DNA of 64,000 nt from Saccoglossus kowalevskii (GCF_000003605.2 NW_003135370.1:44258-108257); one strand, 5' to 3'; positions 1 to 11,663 are shown, numbered from the stretch's first letter. The notes: generated by a model from the letters alone, not told the origin. Program-made: numbers and translations.

Positions 1-82
1 TCCGCCTCGAGGACTTAGACCAACGGAGTCTATGGTGGGTATGAAATATGTGAATAGGCGGGTTCCGAGAACCCTCTGCCTA

Positions 83-157
83 AATTCACTACGTTCAATT
101 ACCCAGCATAGACTCCGGTCAATCAAAATGACTATTTTGAACTATAGGCAGAGTCAG
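83..157 (+). repeat. DIRS inverted terminal repeat, left copy
   Basis: Positions 83-157 match the reverse complement of about 6092-6168 with scattered mismatches. The core AAAATGACTATTTTGAACT is present in both. Inverted termini are expected of DIRS elements, which replicate through a circular intermediate. Confidence 0.8.
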
Positions 158-582
158 ACGCTGATAGGTGGCAGGTTTTCCGAGCAAACAGAAAATGATG
201 AAAGTGATTTCCCAGTCAGGGATGAAACAAACTACAATAAACTCAACACCTTCGTTGCCTGTGCTGTCCCCGGAGCAAGAAGCCAAAATGCTGCTACGGT
301 GACAGGGTTCGGTGTGCCCGAGAAAGCCAGACCCCAAGACAATTCTGGGGGTAGTAGGCTTTCGAACTAAAGACCGAAACAGTTCTGCATATGATGGTAT
401 AGGCCGAAAAGCAGGCCCTGGGAGCTTCCAGTGAGTGCTGATGGTAGAGAAATCTGTCCGCATCAAATGCTGAGACTGACTTATTGCCTATGCGCAGGGA
501 CCCTTGTGGTCGTTCGGGCTGGGTCAGCAAACCAAGACTGACCTGCCCCGCTAAGACGGGACCCAACCTAAAGAGACCAAAC

Positions 583-1161
583 TCAGTGGATTCGGTGTCT
601 GTTAGGTGGTAGTTGATAAAGACGTTCTGCGTTCTCAAGAAGCCTGCCCTCCGTGTATGCTCGAGGGGGGGGGGGGGCACCTGGCGCTAGCACTAGTGAG
701 TTGGCAATCGCACAGACCTCATGCGCTCGTACTTTGTGCCTCTGCAAGCTCTGTGTCAAGGAAGTTAAAGTATTATAGACCTCTAATACAGTCGCAGTAA
801 ACCACCTGGTTATGAAAGTTGGGGAGGCAGGCCTATCCTGCCTGCCTGGGCCGTAACAAAAAAACATGTGCCTGGCGCCCCGTCCTGAATCCTTAGTACG
901 GTTTGGTAGCAACTCCGTGCTCGAACTGGGCAAAGAAGCAATTTCTCCTAACCGTCCGGGCAGACAAAATTTGGCAGCCGGGGGATGACGATCGGGTGAG
1001 GATCGTGTCCTGGGATTTGGTTCTAGGCGAGAAACTCGATTCGTGTCTTTAGCACAACTTGATTGTCCATAACGGCAGTACATCATCCGAGAAGGACAAT
1101 GCCCCCAGCTCTGGCTGATGCCTACCTGAGGCGAGGGGCCAGTAGGAAGACTATTTTCCAC
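583..1161 (-). pseudogene. DIRS tyrosine recombinase C-terminal fragment
   Basis: A 192-codon open stretch whose distal part reads KVRAHEVCAIANSLVL. It resembles the conserved helix of DIRS-family tyrosine recombinases that carries the Arg-Ala-His-[DE]-Val-Arg pattern. The family's second arginine is Cys here (HEVC), which fits a dead enzyme. A run of Gs interrupts the region near 666-676. The catalytic Tyr could not be placed with confidence. Role in the family: integration of the circular cDNA. Confidence 0.6.
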
Positions 1162-1790
1162 GCCAAAAATTTGAATGGTGCTGATCGGAGAGGCTCAAAG
1201 GGCAGTCTGCTTAGAGCGGACAACACAGCCAACAAGTCCCAGTTGGGCGGTTCCCTTGTATGGGGTCTTGGCGTCTGGAAAGCAGTAAATAGTCTCCTAA
1301 TAATAGGACAATCGGCTAGTCTTGTTCCCGTACGTTCTCAATGGTGAGGGACAAGGCTGACCTGTAGCCAACGATCGCTGCGTAGGACAAACCCCCACTT
1401 CGTCAAACAGGTGGATGAGAGAGCCTGCTACCTGGCCAATAGAGGGATGGTATGAATCCATCTCCCTTCCGCTACACCAATAAGTGTATGCTCGCAGCCT
1501 AGAAATGTAGGCTGTGTTGGTGGAATCCCTGTTTGCCCTGGCCAGGACATTGGCAGCCCGCGCAGATAAAGCTTTCGTATGTGCAGGTCTACTGAGAGCC
1601 TCTATGCGTGTAAGTGATACCTACTGGGCTGGTTGGTAGTGTGCCGTCTGGTTGGGACGGCAGGTCTGATATGTCTGGAAGCACTACTGGTGTTTCGACT
1701 AGCATTTCCGACAGAAGTGGAAACTAGGCCTTGCTTGGCCAATTGGGTGCGACCAATGATAATATGCAGGTGTGCATCTGTTGAAGTTTT

Positions 1791-2440
1791 CTACGGTGCC
1801 TGGAGAACTAGCCGGAAGGGAGGAGAGGCGTACACAACTAAGTGAGTCCACGGGGTTAGCAAAGTGACCCTGGCCCAGGCTCCTGGAGTCGACAGGACTG
1901 TTTTGTACCTCAGGAGCTTGGCGTTCCGTGGTGCGGCAAACCGGTCTAACCTTGGACCGTCCCACAGCCGAAACAGCCTGGAGGCTACCCACTGGGTATC
2001 AGCCACTCCGTGTTCTGGGGACAGAGCTGCCCTGAAAGGGCATCTGCCAGACTTTTCCTCACCCCTGGAAGGTGGTGTGCGGTTAGCTCCTCATTGTATT
2101 CCAGGCACCAAAGGAGGATTTGCTCCTCTAGGACTGACAACGATGGGGAATGCGTCCCCCCTCCTTCTTGAAGGAGACCACCGCTGCGTTGCCTGGTCTC
2201 AAACTATGGGTAGAAAGCGTGGTAGCGCTAAGTATACTGCTTTCAGTTCGAGCTGGTTGATATGGTAGTCCCGAAACTAATGCGGGAGCCATATTCTTGG
2301 GCTTGTTCGTCCCATAGATGTGCTCCCCAACCTTGGGAGGAGGCATCTGTTACCAGAGTCATACCTGCGGTGAGTGGGTCCAAGGGGTTCCCCTGTCCGA
2401 GGTTGGCCAGTGACGACCACCAGGGCAGGGCTTCCTTCAC
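1791..2440 (-). pseudogene. DIRS RNase H domain fragments
   Basis: Two blocks in different frames. Positions 2243-2440 hold the first catalytic Asp motif, TDASSQGWGAHLWDE. Positions 1791-2006 hold a block with DRFAAPRNAKLLRY and YASPPFRLV, matching the DIRS C-terminal RNase H pattern (D-x-F-A-x3-N-A-x-L, then Y-A-x-P-P-F). The intervening region (2128-2346) contains GNAAVVSF, resembling the domain's D-N-x-x-V-V segment with the Asp lost. Several frame changes make this a pseudogene. Confidence 0.65.
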
Positions 2441-2666
2441 TTAGTGCGAGATCAAAACCCGTCTAGTTCCCATAGGAGAGCTCGGCGTTATAACAAGCGT
2501 TATACCGGGCGGCTGCGTAGTGCGGCCTGGGGAACGACCCTTTGAACCAAGGTCATCATTCCAATGGCCCGCATTAGTTCTCGGATGGACACTGAGGGAA
2601 CGCTGACTAGGCGTTCGGCTAGGCTGCTTAGCGCTAAGCAACACGCTTGAAATAGCTATACCAAGC

Positions 2667-3313
2667 TTACCTCTGTGTCAAAACTCCATGCCCAGGGACA
2701 CCAACAGTGCGTTGGACCAAGATGGGACTTGTCGATTTACTAAAGAGCCCAACTGGTGAAGTAAATTCTGTGTTAGCCTGACGTGTTTGGTTATTAACCC
2801 CTTGTCCGGGTTGTGTAGTAACCAGTCGTCTAGGTACGGATTGAGGTGTACCAACATTTGGTGAAGCAGCAGCACTACCAGTATCATCACTCTGGTGAAC
2901 ATGTAGGGCGCTGTGCATAACCCAAACGAGGGGCACCCAAAATTCGAATACTTGGCCCAGCTGGGCGATTCGAAGGAGATAGCAACTCGCTGGGTGCATC
3001 GGTATGTGCAGGTAGGCCCCGCTTAAGTCTAGTGTGGCTAGCCAGTCGAAATGGTGGATGGAGAGAAGAACCCTGAATGGTGTCTCCATGTGGAACCGAT
3101 CGAGGAGCACGTACTGGTTCAGTCTGCCTAGGTCCACAACTGGACGCTCGCCACTTGTAGATTTGGTACTACGAACACATTTGGGTAGAAGCCTGGACTT
3201 AGTTCAGGCTGATCTACCCTGTGTATGGCGCCTTTTCCCAGCAAACTGCTACTTCCTGCCTGATTGCTTCCACCTTGCGGGAGTCCCCTGGCAGTGCCCA
3301 ATAAGGGAGACAC
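2667..3313 (-). pseudogene. DIRS reverse transcriptase, frameshifted
   Basis: Read 5' to 3' on the minus strand: an N-terminal block with LLGKGAIHRVDQPE and GFYPNVFVV (3128-3313), then palm motifs DLGRLNQYV, FHMETPFRV and LSGAYLHIPMHP (2930-3137), then the MFTRVM and YLDDWLL boxes (2678-2902). The YLDD box holds the catalytic aspartates. The last two parts are in different frames; a one-base shift near 2925, just before the conserved F-G-L-x-x-A-P-Y element, explains this. The first and second blocks also do not share one uninterrupted frame. The motif order fits DIRS reverse transcriptases. Confidence 0.8.
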
Positions 3314-3754
3314 TTACAGGGGAGATGGAGATTTCCATGGTAACCAGGAACAGAATGTCACCACCTGGAAAGGTCCAGGAATCAGTCACCCACTGTCTCC
3401 AAACCGGACTACACCGGCACAATCAGTGTACGACAGGAATATGTGGCCATGGGTTCGGCAGTTGCGAGGGGGGGGGGGGGTGCTCTCTTCTCCTATGAGG
3501 TGAGTTCCCCAAGGCCTGAAGTAGTCACTAAGTTGTGACCTGGCCACTCGCCGAACACATGCCTGTCCCCCGGTTGCAGAGGTAAGCGTCAAACACGCTT
3601 CCCCCACTGCTGGGGTAGACGTCCGCCCGAGGAGGGTGAGGAGCCACCACCTGACTCTTCCCTCCCATGGAAGGGTATGAGCGCTTGCCTCCTGGCTGAC
3701 TCTGGCTAGCGGACTACGCCCTAGGGAATTGTGTTTTCTGTGCTTGGGGTGCCC

Positions 3755-4351
3755 TCAGCTTGCTCTTGGCAGGGCTAACTGGCTAGCGAATTCGATCTGA
3801 ACTCTCTGGTTCATTGCACTCTGAAGCTCCAAGACTGTACCCACCATTCCCCGAACAAAGAGGGTGGAAGATGTCCAGTCTGCGCCACTGTGGTGGGGAA
3901 GTACCCCCTTACTCAGATTGCTGGCGAAATCACAGGCGTCTAAGGCCGCGTCTCGTTGCGCGGTAGTGGCCCCGGCCAAGAGAGGCAGGTGACACTAAGG
4001 GATGTCACACGTAGATGTGCGGTGGCCCACCATTAAATGCGTCGTCTGGTCTAGGAGGCTGATGCGTTCTGCCTCCGAGGTCTCAGAATCCTGGGCGCAC
4101 ACAATAATGCGTTCAAGCAACTCTGCCCTCAGGGCGTGATGGATTGTCTCAGATTGAGCTGGCGAGAACACCCATGGAACGCGGCTGTCCCCCTTTACCC
4201 GGTCTGCCCAACGGAAATTTGTGGTACCGGGGTCTGGGGAAGAAGCCTTGGGATCTGGTTGGGGGTATTTTGGTCTCATCCCACACTTTGGGGGACTGAT
4301 CCCGAAACCACACCGACCGGGTAGCGTTTGGTCCAGCGGAAAGTGTTGCAT
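3755..4351 (-). pseudogene. Gag-like region of the DIRS element
   Basis: Two adjacent minus-strand open stretches (3995-4351 and 3755-3979) lie immediately 5' of the RT. They encode charged, helix-prone sequence such as LRAELLERIIVCAQDSETSE and RDAALDACDFASNL. Position and composition match the gag region of DIRS elements, but no invariant motif is visible. The call rests mainly on location. Confidence 0.4.
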
Positions 4352-6091
4352 AAGATTTTACCCCACCCGGGGGCCTTAAGCGTTACCTCCTCCGCGGCTG
4401 ACCAACGTCCACCCATCAACAACCTTTGCGCGACCTGTGCCCCACTCCTTACTCGGATGGACAGGGAGAGACATGCCGATGGGGTTGCTTTGGATCCCGA
4501 TGCCCGTGATCCCATAAGCGTTGAAGCAACTGAAAGTGGTCGCCTTAGGATCAGGGGTGGGGGTATTTACATCGCAACACTAAGATCGATGGAACTCCGC
4601 ATCACCTCAAAAGCCTGGCTCACCGAGTCGTTACGGATGGAAAACTCTGAGCAACCGCGTGAGGTACCGGCTGTTTCCGTCTCCTTTTCACTTTAAATAT
4701 GTGAGAGGGAGCGTGTTCGACTGTGCGCTCATGACAGGGTTGGTTCCCTCTGGGGACGCCCGTGGGTCGGTAAGAAGGGAGTCAAAAACCCACAGCGGAG
4801 ATCAGACGCAAGGGTATATTTGTTACTGTTGTACAATTATCGCGCAACAGACCCTGGCTGGCTGAAATTAGGGGGGTCAACGTGTGCCCTGCCCTGAAAG
4901 CCCTGCGAAGGCTTGGCTGCCAGCACCCCATTGGCATTCAGTGCCCGAGGCTCCAGAGGAAGTCCGGTGCAATTAGCCAGAGCCTCGGCCTGACCCAAAT
5001 TAGTGGGAGAGCCGCGGCTGGGAACAGGGGTTCCCCGGAAGAGACGTGTTTGAATGCAAACATGCTTTCGTGTGTCTTCCTACTTGCCCACCGGGGGCCG
5101 GCCGCAGTGGAGACAGCTCGCTCCGACTGTGTCTGATCTACCCGGCCTGCCAGGGAAGCAAATTACCCCAACAGTTCTTCCACCAAAACCCTCAACTAGG
5201 AAACAAACCCGGTGCCGTGTGAGGAAGGATTCACAAAAGGACCCACGACGGGCCCCATAGGAGGAAAAACCTCCAGAGGCACAGCCTCGCTGTAGCCGGT
5301 AAAATCGCGTAAACCACCACGTGAAAAACACAGACTGTGAGAATGCTCTCCGATCAGCGGGGGAAGACCGAAAAAATATCGGTACCTCCACTGTCAGGAC
5401 TCCTAATGGACGTCCCGGTACGCGAAGCACTGGTAGCCGAGTGTGAGGACTTTCCACTCATGCCAAACAGGCAACTCACTTTAACCGATTTTTTTACTGG
5501 ACGCGCGACCTTGCTGACAGTCAGTCTCAGCGATTTGATGGCTCTGAAAAAAAGAATATCTCGCACGCAGCCACGGCAAAAAAACGTATCGAATGCAGGT
5601 TCTATGCTGGTAAATTCTGAATATAATCACTGCACAGTCGACTCGAAAACGAGGAGGCCAAAAAACGGCATTACATCTATTCATTTCTAAATACGTAGAT
5701 TAAGCATGAGGGACATGGGAAGCGAATTACAGTAGTTAAAGGTGCCGCCACGAAACCAACAAGTGTTGTGAAAAAAATATTACACACAAAGGAGAAAACG
5801 ACACAAGGGTAAAGAAGACAAGAAAAACTTATCCTACCAGCTAGAATGTCGAATGCCGCCCAGCGGCAACAACCCAAGCTAGAAACCCGGACAGGAAAAA
5901 AGCAAGCGATCCAGGCAGAGCTTGAGATTTCATCTCCATTCGAGGTGGAGAAAAAATCAGAGTAATTGTACAGCCGTTAATGGTGCTGCCATATGGCCTC
6001 GGTCACATGGTTTGTGACGTAAGGGAAAGAGAATCTTGGGGTCATGGGGCTTCCCCTGACCTAGATTCTATCTCTCAGTCACTGGCAGAAT

Positions 6092-6168
6092 CGCTGATTA
6101 ATGCCTACAGTTCAAAATAGTCATTTTGACTGACTAGAGTCTATGGTAGGTAATTGAACGTAGTGAAT
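6092..6168 (-). repeat. DIRS inverted terminal repeat, right copy
   Basis: This is the reverse-complement partner of the repeat at 83-157; it marks the 5' end of the minus-strand element. A stretch of simple ATG-rich imperfect repeats (GAATGTGTT-like, about 6170-6400) follows immediately outside it. Confidence 0.8.
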
Positions 6169-6169
6169 T

Positions 6170-6450
6170 AAATGTGTTCTTGTATGAATGTGTTGGAATG
6201 AATAGGTTCTGGGATGAATGAAAATGTGCTGCAATGAATGTGTTTCGGAAAAAATTTGTTCCTTGATGAATGAGTTTGGGACAAAAATGTTGCTGAAATG
6301 AATGTGTGTGCATGCTGTGATAAATGTTTGCTAAAATGAACATACACTGAAATTTAATTGTAAGGGAATGATGTTTTCCTGGATGAATGTGTTGCACAGG
6401 TTAATTAAATGTGTGAATGAGTGTCTGATGGAGCTGATGAGTACATACTT
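6170..6450. repeat. Short degenerate GAATGTGTT-type repeat, non-coding
   Basis: Between the DIRS end and WD exon 2 there is a low-complexity stretch, 6170-6410, made of spaced copies of a GATGAATG(TGTT) motif at intervals of roughly 20-40 bp. No gene is visible apart from the exon beginning at 6453. Confidence 0.5.
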
Positions 6451-6452
6451 AC

Positions 6453-9400
6453 CCAGAGTATGCATGTTTTATCATTGGAGCATGTCAAAACCTTAGTGTC
6501 GTCACAACAGAACTGACATCCTGTAACACTATCTTTGTGACCACGCATCACTTTGATTTTCACCTGTACAGAGTAGAACAAAAGCATACTTCATATATTC
6601 ACAGGATGAACACAATAAGAATATAGTAAAATGGGGCAAAATGGGCCACTTCTGTTACACTTCTTATCATTTATTTTGTCTGTCTGTATGTCTGTGAACA
6701 GAATCGATAACTCAAAATGTTATAGTTTCTCATGAAATTTGCAGGAGAGGTTTCCCTAGACACAAGAACAAATTCATAAACTTTTATTTTAGATTTGGGA
6801 CTGGTTACTCATAAAAACAGCAATTTTGAAAATGATTTTTCATTTATTAGGATATTAATGACTTCTTATGAAATTGTAAGAAGAGTTTTGTCCTTGGAAA
6901 AAATGCTTAATTCATTAAACATTGATTGTAAATATTAACGTGGGATGCAGCCAACTTGTTTTTTTAAACTGCGCATTTTTCTGCGCATATGTCTATGCGC
7001 GTGCGTCACAAATCTCGAGGTGAACATTGGAGGTCAGGTCAAACACTTTCTTTATGAAGCGCTGTGTTTAAATTCCTGTACAAGTATGTTTCGTAATAAA
7101 AACGGCAAATTTGTTACTCGTGGAGTTTTCGAGCGAGAGATTGTACGGTTAGATGGCAGTTACAAACATGTAACAAGTGGTGAAACAGTGTACGATCCTA
7201 ATGACGATCAGTCCTACCACAGTCGAGACGCCGAACCTAGCGACGATGTACCCGTTGTCATCGACATTCAGCACCAGGAAGAAGTAGTGACATCTCCCGG
7301 TAAAGTCAATTATCTAGATGATGATTGTGTTCCTGTAGAGGACAGTGTACAATTGTCTGATTGGAAGGTGGGTCGTCGTGTTGTAGATCTTGGAGTGCTT
7401 GCTAGAGACCTCGATGCGTGTAAACAGTGTAGTACACCGTTGCGTCTGAGCTCCTGTGTAGGTGACAAGTGTTACGGCCTTGGATAATTCCGGTGTGATA
7501 ATTCAGGGTGTTTACTTATTAATCGCGTATATACAGGCAGCAGGCACAGACAGGAAGGAAAGACAACAGGATAACCCCTTTGGGATATTAATTCCAAACT
7601 CGCAATCGGTAAGTTGCATAGCTTCATGGTATGTTGTTGCTGCTGTTATATGTATTCAAGTTGTAGATGTTAGAAATGATATATTTTCAAAGCAATATTA
7701 CATTCAGTTCTGTAACTCCAGATATCAATGAAATCCCAGATCCTGTCATACCACCTGGTCGTACACCACTCACTAATAAATCAGTTAACTTTGTTGTTTT
7801 TGATCTGGAGACTACAGGCTTAGGTGAGAATGAAATGTATTTACTTACCTTACAATATAAGTTGAGTGTTTATAAAGTTGATAAACATAATCATGCATGC
7901 ACTGAATTGTTTGTGAATCAGATTCACCAAAAATTAATAATGATTTTTAGCTCACATGGCAGGTAATGAGTTTGGTGTATCTGTGTGCATGTGTCTGTAT
8001 GGGTGTGTGTCCCTGTGTAAACAATTTCAGATACACATATATTGTTAGGGGGGATGTAATGAGTGCAATGAAATTAGTACAAACATGTACATTTATTTAC
8101 CTACTGCTAATTTCTATTTTTTTCTTATTTCAGATACACAAGCAGATATTGTGCAGATAGCAGCTGTGCTGTGCCTGATAATTGCTTCAATGCATACACA
8201 TTTCCTTCAAAATGTCTTTTGGTACAGAATTGGCAACAAAAATTTCAGTTAATCAAAATACTGGCAAAATGTTTTATGATGGTAAAGAAGTTAATTCAGT
8301 GCCTTTGAGAGTGGGGCTCTCAAATTTCCTTTTATGGTTGAAATTAATTTCAAATGTTGTTTTAGTTAATCATAATGGGTATTTATTTGACAGTTGTTTA
8401 TTATTAGGTCTTTACAACGATGTAACTTAGTTGAGGAATTTCAGACCTGTTGTACAGGATTTCTAGACACACTTCCTCATTTTAAACATGTATATCCTGG
8501 TAGATCATCCTATAAACAGGAATGTCTTGTTCATGATATTCTTTACAAAACCTATGAGGCACATAATGCACAGAATGATGTCATAGCATTACAAGAACTG
8601 TTTTTGCAATCTAATCACAGTAATAGTTTACTTCACTCTTTCTCAATAGACAATATTCTTCAGGTCATTCACTTCGAGGACAGGAAAAAGTTTAACCTGT
8701 CAACATTCAAACCTATGATTGAGTCATGCACAATCTCAAAATCCATGGCTGACAAAATGGCATCATCTGGTCTTCAACATCAGCATTTGCGTATTGCATT
8801 TCAAAGAAGAGGTGCTGATGGTATACGTTCAATTTTTACAGAATAACATAATGGAAAGGCTAGAGTAACAATATCAAATAGGATCATAAACTCTGTCACT
8901 ACATATTTTGAATCAAGCTGATCAAAAGTAATTTTAAGTGACTGTCTTATTAATGCACTGTGATCAAATATGATTTGACACTGCAAATGTACCCTTTCAG
9001 GGATATATATTGTATTTTATTTGTGTATATTGAGCAGAATGATCTTATAATATACATGTATTACACATTTATTGTTTACTAGTTTACCAGAATCATATCT
9101 CTAATAAAAATAAACTAAAATGTATATATACATGCATTTATGTTTACTCAGAAAATAAAATGAATTTTTGTATTTATGTAACTTTTTCATTACTTGCCAC
9201 CTTCATTCTTCTGTATGATAGGAGTAAATAAAACCGGCCCCTCTCCCTACCCCAAATCACCTACCCTAGATTGGTCATAACGTGATCACATAACACACTG
9301 GATGTAGCAGGTAAATAAAGCATACCCTACCCAACTCTCCTACTTTGGATTGGTCATAATTTGATCACATAACACATACATTTTGGATGTAGCAGGTAAA

Positions 9401-11663
9401 TAAAGCATACCCTACCCTAGATTGATCGAAAATGATCACATAACTAGGGAAGTTGCCACGTATAGTTGTATTGACTGATGCACCTTCCCTTCCACCGTGG
9501 TATTATTGTAATGCAATAACAGATTGGATGTGGTATTAAACTGCCCCTTTCCCTTTCACCTCAACAAAGATAGGTCATAACTAAAATAATATGTATATTG
9601 TCACCTTTAATATTTACATTTACATGGCATTAAATTTGACACATTCTTAACTTTTAAAATAAGGTTGCCATAGCTACACAAAATTTACATCCCCAAGATA
9701 AACATTTCATCAATTTAGTTTTAAATTTTTTTACATTTTTTCCATACCTACCACGGTTACTTGTTGCTATGGAAACCACTAGATGGCCATTACCGGTGTT
9801 ATTAGGATTCATGTGATTTGTTAAGTAAATATCTTCAAATCAAGATCGGTGACCCCCTATTTTTTAAAGCTTATTTGATTAAGGGTAAACTAACCAAGCT
9901 ATATGGGGAGTTTTAGGAAATCGCTGTGCTGCTATTATAAAAAATTTTAATAAAATAATGAAATTTAAAATTGCAATCATCTCCAAAAATGCAGATAATT
10001 TAGCATAATTCAGTATCATTTCGCTATACAGAGCTTTGATTATACGTTTCTGATAAACTGACTGATTCACCAGATATTGAAGTCATATTTAAGAAAAAAT
10101 ATTATTTTTCTGATTTTTAGGAGTTAGTTTAGTCTATGTCATGAATTGCTCAGTTTTAGGCACTAGAGGGCACCACATCTCCAAAAATTGACCGATGACC
10201 ATACATTTTTTTTTGTTCTTGAATACTCTAAACTTAGTTCTGCTACTGTAGAGAGTTTCAGAAAATTACTGTGTAACATTACCCTTAGTAGCTACCCTCC
10301 TTAAGAGTTCTGAATCAGGTTGCCATGAAAAGAGTGATATTTGGGAATATGTTTTTAGTGATAACTCAAAAAGATATAGATGAATTCTCGTAAATTTTTC
10401 AGGATGAGTTACCTTGGACATAGGAACCAAGATTATAGTTCATAAAGTTGTGAATCTAGTTGCCAATGAAACAGCAATTTGGAAAATTATCTTTTTCATT
10501 TATAACTCAGAAACCGATGGATTCTAATGAGAAGAGGGGTTGCCTTTGAAAATCAGCTCCAATTGGTAAGAGGTTGGTTGAGATTTGAATCTCATTGTCA
10601 TGGAGAAAAGATAGTTTAGAGATAACTCAAAAAGTTAACAATAAATTGTTATGAAGGGTCTTCAACCATAAGCCAAGCAATTCTATTTTAGTAAAGATCT
10701 GCACCCAGTTGCTATTGGGATGTTGTTCTGCAAAACACCAGGGTTATTTAGCAATTTAATTATACACATACATTGTATTTTTGCTCTCTCAATCAGGCAT
10801 GCATAGAATTATGATCTCACAGTAAAGTTGTAACTCTGGGCCATTGTCAAGACGAGATTAATTGTAAAGACAAGATTAAATGTAGTGATTTATAGATGTC
10901 AGAAGGTAACTGCATGCACTAGAGTCGTTTGTTTCTGGGTGACCTTGTAGACTCGGCTGATTGTGAATGACTTGGTGAGGTGGTCATTGATTACAGATTT
11001 GTCAGCTGGTAATGTCACTGTTACTGTATCAAGAACGTTAAAACTTAAACTCATAAGCCTCTACTCACTAATTTGTACCTCTGTTGAACCAGTTGATAGT
11101 ACTGCCCCCAAAATGCCAAAATAGTGAAAATAATTGGTTATACAGCATGTGCCAACAACTTCTATTGGTAAGTGTATAAAGACAGGAATTTATTAATAAT
11201 GAACTTATGAGGGCGCTGTGATGTGGTAAAGTACTAGATATTTAGGTTTACTCTCTCGTTGCTTTATGGCAATATTATATGCATAAAATCATAGGTTTTA
11301 GTCTATCCCATTATTATAAATTCATCTGTTCTGGTATTCCGCTTTGTTAGGTGACGATAATTACTGACAGCGACAGTTCCTCTTTCATTTACACGATTTT
11401 TACGATAAGCCTAGCGACCAAATTTGTACAATTTTGACAACATACGTTGAATACACATTTTACTATTTTCATGGATTTGTGTGTGTTCATTTGAAATAAT
11501 AAATCCCTTTTTCAGTTTTAAAAAGTGTACAATTCTCTTCCACTGTTACCTGAGCTAGATCTTCATGTTCCCATGTTCCAGATGTGTCCTCTTTAGTGAC
11601 TTCAATTTCGTCGGTCGTAATATCGAGGGCCAGAGCATCGAGGTCTTTGTCATCTTCTTCCAT
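6453..11663 (-). CDS. WD-repeat protein, first two coding exons (WDR88-like?)
   Basis: Exon 1 is 11550-11663 (38 codons, starts MEEDDKDLDALALDITTDEI, ends EHEDLAQ, donor GTAACA). Exon 2 is 6453-6563 (37 codons, acceptor CTGTACAG, donor GTAAGT). Both are in phase 0 and join without a stop. Exon 2 encodes one WD40 repeat: GH near its start, then DDTKVLTCSNDKTCILW, the usual GH...WD blade with the final Asp in the next exon. WD repeats form beta-propeller scaffolds. The acidic leader followed by DLAQ and then the first blade resembles WDR88, but one blade is too little to be sure. The 4986 bp intron between them contains a Mutator/exonuclease pseudogene. Remaining exons must lie left of position 1, beyond the DIRS element. 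The gene is head to head with MARCHF6. Confidence 0.65.
6690..6910 (+). repeat. Diverged interspersed repeat, copy 1
   Basis: It begins CGATAACTCAAAATGTTATAG and continues through a segment with TTCATAAA and AACAGCAATTTTGAAAAT. The same order of words, diverged, recurs at 10360-10560 on the same strand. Both copies flank the Mutator/exonuclease pseudogene. Coding potential is absent. Confidence 0.5.
7086..8846 (+). pseudogene. Mutator-type domain + DEDDh 3'-5' exonuclease, broken gene
   Basis: Three exons can be traced. Exon 1 (7086-7608) starts MFRNKNGKFVTRGVFEREIV. It carries a domain with WKVGRRVVDLGVLARDLDAC, a CxxC (CKQC) and CYGLG, then in the same frame CDNSGC, RVYTGSRH and PLWDINSKLAI. 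This pattern resembles the Mutator-like domain of invertebrate multicopy proteins. Exon 2 (7722-7823) has Exo I of a DEDDh nuclease, VVFDLETTGL. Exon 3 (8134-8846) has an Exo II-like stretch, NHNGYLFD, and Exo III, YEAHNAQNDVIAL. Splice sites are GT..AG and phases match. Damage: in-frame TAA at 7485 and 7572, and at least three frame changes within 8134-8430. The exonuclease residues D, E, D, H and D all survive, so inactivation may be recent. It lies in the first intron of the WD-repeat gene, on the opposite strand. Confidence 0.7.
9220..9590 (+). repeat. Imperfect tandem repeat, period about 70-85 bp
   Basis: Copies share TAGATTGGTCATAA..GATCACATAAC then GGATGTAGCAGGTAAATAAAG and CATACCCTACCC. 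Clear copies begin near 9267, 9347 and 9419. A fourth, degenerate copy (GATGTGGTATTAAACTGCCC then AGATAGGTCATAACT) ends near 9590. Confidence 0.75.
10320..10700 (+). repeat. Diverged interspersed repeat, copy 2 (internally repeated)
   Basis: Contains GATAACTCAAAAAGATATAG, TTCATAAAGTTGTGAATC and AACAGCAATTTGGAAAAT in the same order as at 6690-6910. AACTCA-type units recur around 10360, 10500 and 10620, so it is also internally repetitive with a period of roughly 130 bp. Confidence 0.5.

Larger units (their letters stand above)
83..6168 (-). mobile_element. Degenerate DIRS-type (tyrosine recombinase) retrotransposon
   Basis: The element reads on the minus strand, 5' end near 6168. Four facts define it. 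Inverted, not direct, terminal repeats lie at about 83-157 and 6092-6168. A reverse transcriptase has a YLDDWLL active-site box (2678-2902) and a LSGAYLHIPMHP box (2667-3137). An RNase H block has TDASSQGWGAHL (2243-2440). A tyrosine-recombinase-like C-terminal block has VRAHEVCAIANSLVL (583-1161). This RT-RNase H-YR order with inverted ends is the DIRS plan, not Gypsy/Copia or LINE. Reading frames are broken many times, so the copy is dead. It is much richer in GC and CpG than the flanking DNA. It lies in an intron of the minus-strand WD-repeat gene, in the same orientation. Whether the element ends at 83 or runs past position 1 is unclear, because another partial inverted copy of the end sits at about 20-45. 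Confidence 0.85.
8847..11549. other. Intronic non-coding DNA of the WD-repeat gene
   Basis: AT-rich and nearly free of CpG. It contains several AATAAA-like sites just after the pseudogene (about 9105-9170), the minisatellite at 9220-9590 and the second copy of the interspersed repeat. I see no exon. Confidence 0.5.
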
